Assembly: GCF_004745865.1 (NCBI RefSeq)
Contig: NZ_SRKZ01000005.1
Location: 310,001 to 374,000, forward strand
Reading direction: 5' to 3'
DNA: 64,000 bases
Origin: Hymenobacter wooponensis
Lineage (GTDB): Bacteria; Bacteroidota; Bacteroidia; Cytophagales; Hymenobacteraceae
Shown here: positions 35,696 through 42,679 of the stretch, piece after piece
Layout of the letters: every line of letters starts with the position of its first letter
How positions within the stretch are numbered: the stretch's first letter is position 1
The notes under the pieces: model-generated
What the model saw: only the letters and a program-made list of their open reading frames with translations
Database searches by the model: none
What the model was told of the DNA's origin: nothing
Position numbers and translations under genes: made by a program

Positions 35696-36034
35696 ATGCG
35701 CCACACCTATCACGAGGTTGAATTCTGCGCCACCAAAGTGGCCCTAGGCCTGCTCTCGGGCAAATGGAAGCCGATTATCTTTTTCCATCTGGCATCCGGC
35801 GCGCTGCGTTTCACGGAGCTGTGGCGGGCCATACCGCGGGTTTCGAAGAAAGTACTCTTGGAACAATTGCGCCAATTGGAAGACGCCAGCATTGTGGAGC
35901 GCACCGTGCACAACGGCTTCCCACCCGAGGTGACCTACCAGCTGACCCCTAAAGGTGCCGAGCTAGCGCCCATTTTGCAGCGCCTAGACCAGTGGGCGTT
36001 AACCCATATCAAGGGAACGGTACAGATTTCATGA
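35696..36034 (+). CDS. HxlR family winged-helix transcriptional regulator
   Basis: A 112-residue regulator of normal HxlR length. It starts HTYHEVEFCATKVALGLLSGKWKPIIFFHL: the Cys before the GKWK motif is the conserved residue that in several HxlR members senses thiol-reactive electrophiles. The recognition helix region is FTELWRAIPRVSKKVLLEQLRQLED, and the wing is EVTYQLTPKGAEL. It faces away from the MBL hydrolase gene and is likely its regulator. Confidence 0.92.
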   Translation: MRHTYHEVEFCATKVALGLLSGKWKPIIFFHLASGALRFTELWRAIPRVSKKVLLEQLRQLEDASIVERTVHNGFPPEVTYQLTPKGAELAPILQRLDQWALTHIKGTVQIS

Positions 36035-36182
36035 AAGCAGGATCAGCAGCAGCTATTGGCTGGCAGTAATTTCGGGAAGCGAACCGCCTACAGAAACTCC
36101 TGCGCCAACCAGGCCTACTCGCCACCTACCCTACTTTGGTCAGATCATACTCTAGGCCATATCTCAACCGCACCGTACCCTC

Positions 36183-36926
36183 ATGCCGCTCGTCTCGCCG
36201 GTTACAACCATCCTCTTCGATTTAGACGATACCCTTTTCGACCACGCCAATACCGCCCGCGCAGCACTGGCGACTAGCACCGCCGGGCTCCCAGAGTTTG
36301 CGGGCACCGATTTGGAGGTCTTATACCAACAGTACAGCGAGATATTGGAGGAGATGCACCCGCGGGTATTGGCCGGTGAATACACCTACGAAGAGGCCCG
36401 CCGCCTGCGGTTTCAGCGGCTGCTGGCGCCCTACGGAGTGGCCAGCACCGATATGGCTCTGGCCGACTTTACGCAGCGCCACTACGGCCATTATCAGCGC
36501 CTGCGCCACCCCCTTGCGGGGGCGCTACCCTTGCTGGAAGCCCTCAAGCCCCACTATAAGATTGGCATAGTAACCAATAACCGCCTGGCTGAGCAGCAGG
36601 AGAAGCTCCAATACCTAGGCATGACGCCGCTGGTAGATGCCCTCATCACCTCCGAGGAAATTGGGGTACCCAAGCCCAACCCACGCATTTTTCAGGTAGC
36701 CCTAGAGCGCCTGCACAGCCGCGCCGCCGAAACTGTAATGGTAGGCGACAACTGGCAGGCCGATGTGGTGGGGGCACTGGCAGTAGGCATCCGCCCGGTT
36801 TGGCTCAACCGCACCGCCAGCCTTCGCCCCTTAGCGCACGTGGAGGAAATAACCAGCCTTGAGCCGCTGGCCGAGGTGCTGTTGAAGATTACCGGTGAGC
36901 CGTTGCTGGTTGAAAAGCTATCTTAG
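36183..36926 (+). CDS. HAD family hydrolase (YjjG-like)
   Basis: A 247-residue HAD-superfamily phosphatase. Motif I is ILFDLDDTLFDH near residue 14, motif II is GIVTNNRL, motif III Lys is in GVPKPNPRIF, and motif IV is MVGDNWQADVVGA. The helical cap between motifs I and II and the overall length match YjjG-type nucleoside 5'-monophosphatases. The substrate could be dUMP or non-canonical nucleotides, or small sugar phosphates. Confidence 0.9.
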   Translation: MPLVSPVTTILFDLDDTLFDHANTARAALATSTAGLPEFAGTDLEVLYQQYSEILEEMHPRVLAGEYTYEEARRLRFQRLLAPYGVASTDMALADFTQRHYGHYQRLRHPLAGALPLLEALKPHYKIGIVTNNRLAEQQEKLQYLGMTPLVDALITSEEIGVPKPNPRIFQVALERLHSRAAETVMVGDNWQADVVGALAVGIRPVWLNRTASLRPLAHVEEITSLEPLAEVLLKITGEPLLVEKLS

Positions 36927-37264
36927 AATGTTAGGCTACGGGCTAAAGCTAGTTCCTCTCCTCAGACGAGGAGGGGCTAGGGGTGGTTGAACGGCCTAGA
37001 ACGACTACCCTATAGTGTCATGCTGAGCTTGCCGAAGCATCTCTACTGCTGACTAACTGGCCTAGAACAGCAACGAAGCGCTAGAGATGCTTCGGCAGGC
37101 TCAGCATGACAGTTTCTTTAGCCATGTCAGCACACGAGATTCCTCGGCTGCGCTCGGAATGCCACATGAGAGGGTTGTTCTTGCATCAGTCAACCACTCC
37201 TAACCCCTCCTCAGTTGAGGAAGGAAACTAGCTCCAACTTGTCCTTCTGCACAACCCTACTGGC
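36927..37264. repeat. Intergenic region with a second nested inverted-repeat element
   Basis: No gene is seen. Inner arms 37016-37044 and 37083-37111 are 29 bp with one G-T pair. Outer arms at about 36948-36990 and 37189-37233 are similar but imperfect reverse complements rich in CCCCTCCTC. A single further unit (GAGATTCCTCGG...CTCGGAATG) lies at 37136-37161. The octamer TGGCCTAG lies between the inner arms (37058), and another at 37261-37268 covers the stop codon of the next gene. Confidence 0.82.
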
Positions 37265-38026
37265 CTAGAGGTGCATGCCTCCTGATACTTCTAGGCGCTG
37301 GCCGGTTATCCAGCCGGCGACATCGGTGCAGAGGAAGGCAATTACCCCTCCAACGTCGCTGGCTAGGCCAGCCCGACCAAGGGCAGTTTGTTCGGCGATG
37401 TGGGCGTTTACTTGGGGGTTATCGCGCACGATGCCGCCGCTGAAGTCGGTGGCAATGGCGCCGGGGGCTACCACGTTTACGGTAATGCGGCGTGGCCCTA
37501 GCTCATGGGCCTGATGCTTGGTCAGGACTTCGATGGCACCTTTCATGCTGGCGTAGGCCGCCCGGTTGGGGAAAACGCTTCGCGTGAGCCCAGTGGAGAT
37601 ATTCACAATGCGTCCGCCGTCGTGGAGCAGTGGCAAAGCCTTCTGAGTCAGGAAGTACACGCCTTTGAAGTGCACATTCAGCATGTGGTCGAACTGCGCT
37701 TCCGTTGTCTCGGCGAAGGACGCCCCTAGGCCTGAACCGGCATTATTGATCAGAAAGTCAAAGCGCTCAGCGCCAAACGTGGTTGCCAGGGTATCGGTTA
37801 CCCGGGCGTAAAAGGCATCAAAGGCGGCTACGTTGGCCGTGTCGAGTTGGAGTGCGGCCGCCTGCTGGCCTAGGGCTTGAATTTCGGCAACGGTTGCCAG
37901 CGCCTCGGCCTCTTTACTCTGGTAAGTGAGCAGGACATTGGTGCCTTGCTTAGCCAGGCTCAGGGCCGTGTCTTTGCCGATGCCGCGGCTGCCCCCCGTG
38001 ATGAGGGCTATTTTGGAAGTGGTCAT
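37265..38026 (-). CDS. SDR family NAD(P)-dependent oxidoreductase
   Basis: A 253-residue classical SDR. The cofactor motif is ITGGSRGIGKDTAL, then NNAGSGLG, the Ser in IVNISTGLTR, and the active-site Tyr/Lys as YASMK. The C-terminal NVVAPGAIATDFSGG and ITGQRLEVSGGMHL are typical of the 3-oxoacyl reductase-like group. An AraC-family regulator lies 98 bases upstream on the same strand and likely controls it. Confidence 0.92.
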   Translation of the reverse strand: MTTSKIALITGGSRGIGKDTALSLAKQGTNVLLTYQSKEAEALATVAEIQALGQQAAALQLDTANVAAFDAFYARVTDTLATTFGAERFDFLINNAGSGLGASFAETTEAQFDHMLNVHFKGVYFLTQKALPLLHDGGRIVNISTGLTRSVFPNRAAYASMKGAIEVLTKHQAHELGPRRITVNVVAPGAIATDFSGGIVRDNPQVNAHIAEQTALGRAGLASDVGGVIAFLCTDVAGWITGQRLEVSGGMHL

Positions 38027-38124
38027 GGAATAATGTGGTTTACCTAGGCGGCAAAGGTCCGCTCCATGACCGGGCAGGCAGTTGGGCGCAACAATCCGGT
38101 TGTTGCTCCATTCAATCCAGTTGG

Positions 38125-39054
38125 TTACTGCCGAAACGCCGCCGGCGACACTGACGTGTGCCGCTTAAAGAAGTGGGAGAAATCGGCTACCTCGGCAAAC
38201 CCCAGGCTGTCGGACACTTGAGACACCGTCCAGGTGGGCTGTTGCAGGAGGCGCTTGGCCTCCTCCACGTAGCGTTGCGCAATCAGGGCAGTGGTGGTGT
38301 GGCCCGTTTGCTGCTTCAGCGCCTTGTTGAGGTGATTAACGTGCACGGCCAGCCGGTCGGCAAAGTCTTTGGCGGAACGCAGCGGCACCTGTTGGGGCGA
38401 GCTAGTAAGGGGAAACTGCCGCTCAAGCAGCTCCGTGAACAGTGAGGTGATGCGGGCCGCAGCCGTGGGAACCGACTGCTGGGCTGGGAGCGGCTGCAGC
38501 TTTTGCCCGGCATGCAGCAGCTCCAGCACGTAGGTACGCAGCAAATCGTACTTGAAGGCGTAAGGCGAAGCCAATTCGCGCTCCATTCTCTCGAAGATAG
38601 TATTGAGCTCTGCCCAGTCGATATCCGACACCTGAAAGGCCGGAAACCCATCCGCCTGGAACAATGGCAGCTCTTCCAGCACAATTCCGCTCTTAGCCGG
38701 CAGCAGAAACTCACTGGTGAACACGCAGAAGCGCCCCGTCTGAGCCGGATCTTGCGGAACCCAGTAGTAGGGCACTTTGGGCGTGGCAAAAAGCAGAGCG
38801 TTCTGGTCGAGCTCAATGACTTTGTTGGCGTACTCCGCGCGGCTGCGGCCCCTAATCAGGCTGATCTTGTAGTAGGCGCGCCGGTCGTAGGGCATCACCG
38901 GCATTTCGGGGTAGTTGCGAAACTGCTCGGCAATGTTGAATACGTTGAAGTGCCCAACGGCCCGCTCCGCATCAGGCGGGAGCAAGGTTTGCGGCTCAGT
39001 ACCTACGGCAGTTGCCAGCCGCTGGTAAAATTGATCGAGCGAAGTAGCTTTCAT
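38125..39054 (-). CDS. AraC family transcriptional regulator
   Basis: The ATG at 39054 is preferred; 309 residues. The N-terminal part is a cupin-like sensing domain (YYKISLIRGRSRAEYANKVI, LFATPKVPYYWVPQDP). The C-terminal two-HTH AraC domain covers about residues 205-309 (LAVHVNHLNKALKQQTGHTT, VSQVSDSLGFAEVADFSHFF, KRHTSVSPAAFR). It precedes an SDR oxidoreductase on the same strand, a common regulator-target pair in Bacteroidota. Confidence 0.93.
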   Translation of the reverse strand: MKATSLDQFYQRLATAVGTEPQTLLPPDAERAVGHFNVFNIAEQFRNYPEMPVMPYDRRAYYKISLIRGRSRAEYANKVIELDQNALLFATPKVPYYWVPQDPAQTGRFCVFTSEFLLPAKSGIVLEELPLFQADGFPAFQVSDIDWAELNTIFERMERELASPYAFKYDLLRTYVLELLHAGQKLQPLPAQQSVPTAAARITSLFTELLERQFPLTSSPQQVPLRSAKDFADRLAVHVNHLNKALKQQTGHTTTALIAQRYVEEAKRLLQQPTWTVSQVSDSLGFAEVADFSHFFKRHTSVSPAAFRQ

Positions 39055-39079
39055 GCAGGTAAAAATACTGGAGAATTCG

Positions 39080-39114
39080 CTGCTCCTAGGCCAGGGCAAG
39101 TGGCCTAGGAGCAG
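39080..39114 (-). terminator. Hairpin with TGGCCTAGG in both arms
   Basis: 14-bp perfect arms (39080-39093 and 39101-39114) with loop GGGCAAG, between the ABC-F gene and the araC gene, both leftward. Each arm contains the over-represented octamer. It is a likely terminator of the ABC-F gene but could be an operator of the araC promoter, as it lies only 26 bases before its start codon. Confidence 0.55.
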
Positions 39115-39218
39115 TTTCTAGGCTGATGTAAACGTTGAGTAGCCGAGCAGGCGGCGCTGGCCACTCGCTCAGGCTCTCTTCTTACTCAGCTATAGTAGTA
39201 ATCTGGTCATGTTACCAA

Positions 39219-40811
39219 CTATGCCAGCTGAATGGTGGTATCCACGCCAATGGCATTTACGAAATACTGATCGTGAGAAATTAACAGCACGGAGCCGCCG
39301 AAGTCTTTCACGGTGGCGGTAAGCACTTCCTGGCTGTATACATCGAGGTTGTTAGTGGGCTCGTCGAGGATGAGCACATCGGGGGCGTTGTTGCTCACGA
39401 TGAGGCAGCAGAGCAGCAGCTTTAGTTTCTCGCCGCCGCTGAGTCCAGCGCATTTTCGGTCCCAGGCTTGGCGAGGAAACTGCTGGTAATGGAGCACTGT
39501 TTTCAACTCATGCTCTAGCAGGCCGCGCGAGTTAAAGCGTTGCACCTGCTCAAACACCGTCAACTCATTGTTCAGCAAGGAGTAGTCCTGGTCGATGTAG
39601 AAGTACTCGAAATCCGCCACGTAAATTTTTCCACTGGTGGGCGACAAGCTGCCCGTCATGAGTTTCAGCAGGGTACTCTTGCCGGCTCCGTTGCTACCGG
39701 CAATGCGCACCCTGTCGCCCGAGCGCACCTGGAACGTTAGTGGGGCTTGCCAGAGCGGCTCTTTGGCGTAGGTAAAGTTGAGGGCCTGGGCTTCTACTAA
39801 CGTTTTACCCCGGTGCAGGTCTGGCTTGGCTAGGTCTATCTTCAGGAGTTGCTGTGCCTGCAACTGCGCCCTTATCTGCTGCAGGTCTTGGGTAATGCCG
39901 TTGATTTTGTCGGCGTGAGCTTCTTTGAGCTGGGCGGAGCTTTGCTGGGCTTTGCTCTTGAGGCTACCGGCCACAATGCGGGGCAGGGCCTTTTTCTGAC
40001 CCTGGGCTTTCCCGCGGGCTTCCTGCTTGTGGCGCTGCTCAGCTACGTCGCGGGCTTTTTGCTGGGCTTGGTGCAGGGTCTTTTCCTTATCGTCTACTTG
40101 GGCATGGAGGGCCGCTAGCTTGGCGTCTTTTTGCGCCCGGTAAAACGTGTAATTCCCACCGTATACCTCCACCGCGGTGGGCGTCAGCTCAAGCGTGAGA
40201 TTCACCAGATTCAACAGGGCGCGGTCGTGGCTGACTACCAGTATGGTGGCCTTGCTGCGCTCCATAAACTCGTAGAGCAGGTGGCGGCTTTCACCGTCGA
40301 GGTGGTTGGAGGGCTCATCCAGCAGGATAATGCCGGGGTCATGAATCAGCGCCCCAGCCAGAAACACCTTGGTTTTCTCGCCTCCGCTTAGCGCACGCAG
40401 GGGCTGCCATAGGCCTAGGTGCTGCAGGTGCCAACAAGAGAGGGCCGACCAAACGCGCTCTTCCAGGTCCCAGGCGTCGTTCAGGAGGCTGAAGTTTTCG
40501 GTGGTTGCCTCACCGGCTAAAATAGCCTGCAACGCCTGTAGCTGCCCGGCCACGCCCAGCGCCTCGGCCACGGTACAGGCATCGTACTGGCCCAAGTGCT
40601 GCGGCACGTAGTATGGCGTCTCGGCAAGCCCCACCTCGCCAGACGAAGGCAGCACCCGGCCGGCAATCAGCTGCAGGAAAGTAGATTTTCCGACGCCATT
40701 ATTCCCTAGCAGGGAGGCCTTACCGCCTTTCAGGAGGGAAAACTGGAGGTTCTGAAAAAGAACTTCTTTATCGGGGTGAGTATAAGTCAGTGCTCTTGCT
40801 ACGATACTCAT
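39219..40811 (-). CDS. ABC-F family ATPase
   Basis: A 530-residue protein with two ABC domains and no membrane segments. Domain 1: Walker A GNNGVGKST, signature LSGGEKTKV, Walker B IILLDEPSNHLD. A charged helical linker lies between them (DKEKTLHQAQQKARDVAEQR). Domain 2: Walker A GSNGAGKST, signature LSGGEKLKL, Walker B VLILDEPTNNLD. ABC-F proteins bind the ribosomal E-site; some relieve antibiotic or nascent-peptide stalling. This one is on the short side. The very long upstream gap with a possible leader peptide would suit attenuation control, as found for some resistance ABC-F genes. Confidence 0.9.
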   Translation of the reverse strand: MSIVARALTYTHPDKEVLFQNLQFSLLKGGKASLLGNNGVGKSTFLQLIAGRVLPSSGEVGLAETPYYVPQHLGQYDACTVAEALGVAGQLQALQAILAGEATTENFSLLNDAWDLEERVWSALSCWHLQHLGLWQPLRALSGGEKTKVFLAGALIHDPGIILLDEPSNHLDGESRHLLYEFMERSKATILVVSHDRALLNLVNLTLELTPTAVEVYGGNYTFYRAQKDAKLAALHAQVDDKEKTLHQAQQKARDVAEQRHKQEARGKAQGQKKALPRIVAGSLKSKAQQSSAQLKEAHADKINGITQDLQQIRAQLQAQQLLKIDLAKPDLHRGKTLVEAQALNFTYAKEPLWQAPLTFQVRSGDRVRIAGSNGAGKSTLLKLMTGSLSPTSGKIYVADFEYFYIDQDYSLLNNELTVFEQVQRFNSRGLLEHELKTVLHYQQFPRQAWDRKCAGLSGGEKLKLLLCCLIVSNNAPDVLILDEPTNNLDVYSQEVLTATVKDFGGSVLLISHDQYFVNAIGVDTTIQLA

Positions 40812-41161
40812 AGTGCAAACGATAGAAGGTGGATAACGCCAAGCGCAGCTACCCGCAGGCAGCCGCTTGCATTACAAATGGGAGGTGCTAGGTGGCGCGA
40901 CAGGAGCCACAAGGAATAGGCCTAGGCAACCTGTTCTCTCTGCCGGAGTGCCAACCGCGTACTCAGCAAGCCGCAATGGCAAAAGAGCTTGGGGCATTGC
41001 GCCCAGATACCGGCGGCCTCAGGAATACAGAAGCCCGCCGAAACGCCGTAGCAACACAGCAGCGGCACGTGCAGCGCGGAAATGCCACTAGCCGCTTCAC
41101 GGGAAGCTGGCCGCGTGAGGCGCAGGAAGAACTGAGGAACAGGCCTAGGCCAGGGAATGGA

Positions 41162-41239
41162 TTACATGCAAACTGAGGTTGGCGGCCAAGCTAGAATAGC
41201 GCGGCGGATAACTGGACCTTTCAAGTACTGACCATCCAT
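41162..41239 (-). CDS. Possible 25-residue leader peptide in the ABC-F leader
   Basis: ATG at 41237-41239 to TAA at 41162-41164, encoding MDGQYLKGPVIRRAILAWPP followed by TSVCM. It lies downstream of the leftward minus-7 element at 41326 and about 350 bases before the ABC-F start. It is short enough to be chance, and nothing but position supports it. Confidence 0.2.
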   Translation of the reverse strand: MDGQYLKGPVIRRAILAWPPTSVCM

Positions 41240-41325
41240 TCTGGTGAACTTCAGAATGCGGCCGGTACGCCATTATCTTTTCTACTCAGTGATTTCCATT
41301 GGAGTACAGGTGGGTATATCCGAGG

Positions 41326-41333
41326 CAAATATA
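41326..41333 (-). promoter_or_regulatory. Leftward minus-7 element upstream of ABC-F
   Basis: Read leftwards TATATTTG, an exact TAnnTTTG match. There is no good minus-33 TTG at the normal distance. It would give the ABC-F transcript a leader of about 500 bases. Confidence 0.35.
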
Positions 41334-41443
41334 GGGTTTCCTGAAATTTATCCTCCCGGTGGGCAGTAGCGCTACTGTGTTATGCGCCATAACTCCTCTT
41401 TCCGGCATGGCTTCAGCCAACGAGTTTCTGCTACCTTGCTCGC

Positions 41444-42178
41444 ATGCCCACTACCACCCAACTTCAGCTCCTAGGCCACTCCTCATTCCGCATTACCACC
41501 CCCGAAGGGCACGTGATTCTGCTAGATCCGTGGCTGTCTGATAATCCTTTCGTACCAGATGAATTGCGCGAGCCTGAGCAGGTTGACCTTGTGCTCATCA
41601 CCCACGGCCACGACGACCACTTTGATGCGGAAATGCTCACCCTCTTGGCGCGCACCGGAGCCAAAGTGGTAGCGCCCGCCCGCGTGCGGTTTTACCTGCA
41701 GGAGCATGGCGTATTGCCGGAGCAGTGCGAGGCCATAAACGTGGGCGGCAGCATTGATGTGCTAGGCCTGCGCCTCACCATGACCGTAGCCCACCACGCA
41801 GCCCACATCGATTTGCCCGGCGGCCGCACAGGCTATGCACATGAAGCCGTTGGCTACGTGCTGCGCTTCTCCGATAACACGGTCCTCTACGCCGCCGGCG
41901 ACACGGGCCTGTTCGGGGATATGCGCCTGCTAGCCGACCTGTACCACCCGACCGTAGCCATTCTGCCCATTGGTGACCGGTACACGATGGGGCCGCGGGA
42001 AGCAGCTTACGCGGCGGGGCTGCTAGGGGTGCGCCACGTGGTGCCGTTTCACTATGGTACGTTTGCCTCGTTGGTAGGCACGCCGGAGCAGTTGCGCACC
42101 TACCTCTCCCCGACCGCGGGCGTAACGGTGCACACCTTGCAACCCGGCGACACACTGGCACTGACGGCCCTTCGCTAA
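41444..42178 (+). CDS. UlaG-like MBL-fold metal-dependent hydrolase (UPF0173 type)
   Basis: A 244-residue MBL-fold protein. It begins LLGHSSFRITTPEGHVILLDPWL, has the zinc motif LITHGHDDHFDAEM, MTVAHHAAH, then YAAGDTGLFGDM and LPIGDRYTMGPREAA with the last His in VVPFHYGTF. This is the pattern of the UPF0173/UlaG-like group. The substrate is unknown. It is a different subgroup from the MBL gene at 34783. Followed 60 bases later by a small orphan gene. Confidence 0.9.
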   Translation: MPTTTQLQLLGHSSFRITTPEGHVILLDPWLSDNPFVPDELREPEQVDLVLITHGHDDHFDAEMLTLLARTGAKVVAPARVRFYLQEHGVLPEQCEAINVGGSIDVLGLRLTMTVAHHAAHIDLPGGRTGYAHEAVGYVLRFSDNTVLYAAGDTGLFGDMRLLADLYHPTVAILPIGDRYTMGPREAAYAAGLLGVRHVVPFHYGTFASLVGTPEQLRTYLSPTAGVTVHTLQPGDTLALTALR

Positions 42179-42238
42179 AAACGGCGGTTGCCGGGCCGGG
42201 CCCGTATAGGATAGCTCCACCTACCGAACCCTTCCTCC

Positions 42239-42535
42239 ATGAAGAACGACACCGATACTTTCTCCACCGGCCCCGCGGGCGTGGTTGCCCACATTGAGCA
42301 CAACGGCCAGCACCTTACCGTGGTGAAGCTGCAGGAGGCCTACGTGCAACACCCCGATGCTTTACAGCAGCAGCTTACCTCCCTGCTAGGCATGGCCCCC
42401 GATGCCCTGCTGCTGGTGCTGCCCAGCGAAGGAAAGCCACTGCTAGGCCAGGGCCCCGCCGAACAGCTCTACAACGACTTCCTCTCCAAAAACACCGCCG
42501 CGGTGGTAGAGCAGCCATGGCAGCCTCTGGGCTAA
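42239..42535 (+). CDS. Small hypothetical protein
   Basis: A 98-residue acidic protein I do not recognise, without signal or membrane segment. It has the look of a single alpha/beta domain: GVVAHIEHNGQHLTVVKLQE and DALLLVLPSEGKPLLGQG. It is followed by a strong rightward terminator, which supports it as a real end of a transcript with the MBL gene. Confidence 0.6.
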   Translation: MKNDTDTFSTGPAGVVAHIEHNGQHLTVVKLQEAYVQHPDALQQQLTSLLGMAPDALLLVLPSEGKPLLGQGPAEQLYNDFLSKNTAAVVEQPWQPLG

Positions 42536-42566
42536 GTCACCGCCCTGTTGCAGTAGCTAATTCTCT

Positions 42567-42591
42567 CCGGCCCGCTCAGTGAGCGGGCCGG
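42567..42591 (+). terminator. Rightward intrinsic terminator
   Basis: 12-bp GC-rich arms (42567-42578 and 42580-42591, CCGGCCCGCTCA) followed by TTCTTTT. Ends the 41444-42535 transcript. Confidence 0.8.
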
Positions 42592-42598
42592 TTCTTTT

Positions 42599-42670
42599 AC
42601 TAACCATCTATCAACCCCAACCCGGCCGGACTTGGAGGTCCGGCCGGGTTGGGGTTGATAGATGGTTAGT
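42599..42670. terminator. Perfect 33-bp hairpin before the cytochrome oxidase stop codon
   Basis: Arms 42599-42631 and 42638-42670 are exact 33-bp reverse complements around a 6-base loop TTGGAG. It lies 9 bases after the end of the leftward oxidase gene and follows a second terminator for the rightward gene. Confidence 0.88.
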
Positions 42671-42679
42671 TGTTAGGGG

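Larger units (their letters stand above)
40812..41443. promoter_or_regulatory. Long leader region of the ABC-F gene
   Basis: A 632-base gap with no convincing gene on the plus strand. A leftward minus-7 element TATATTTG is at 41326-41333, about 515 bases before the ABC-F start. A small leftward frame of 25 codons lies inside (41162-41239). For the rightward gene at 41444, TACCTTGC at 41432-41439 is near the minus-7 consensus but only 4 bases before the ATG. The remainder is GC-rich with no further feature seen. Confidence 0.4.

Noticed and set aside
36056..36277. Small frame before the HAD gene
   Set aside because: It overlaps the HAD start out of frame and shows no coding pattern.
40867..41176. 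Rightward frames in the ABC-F leader
   Set aside because: Overlapping frames rich in Arg, Ala and Gln with no signal or domain; typical of GC-rich noise.
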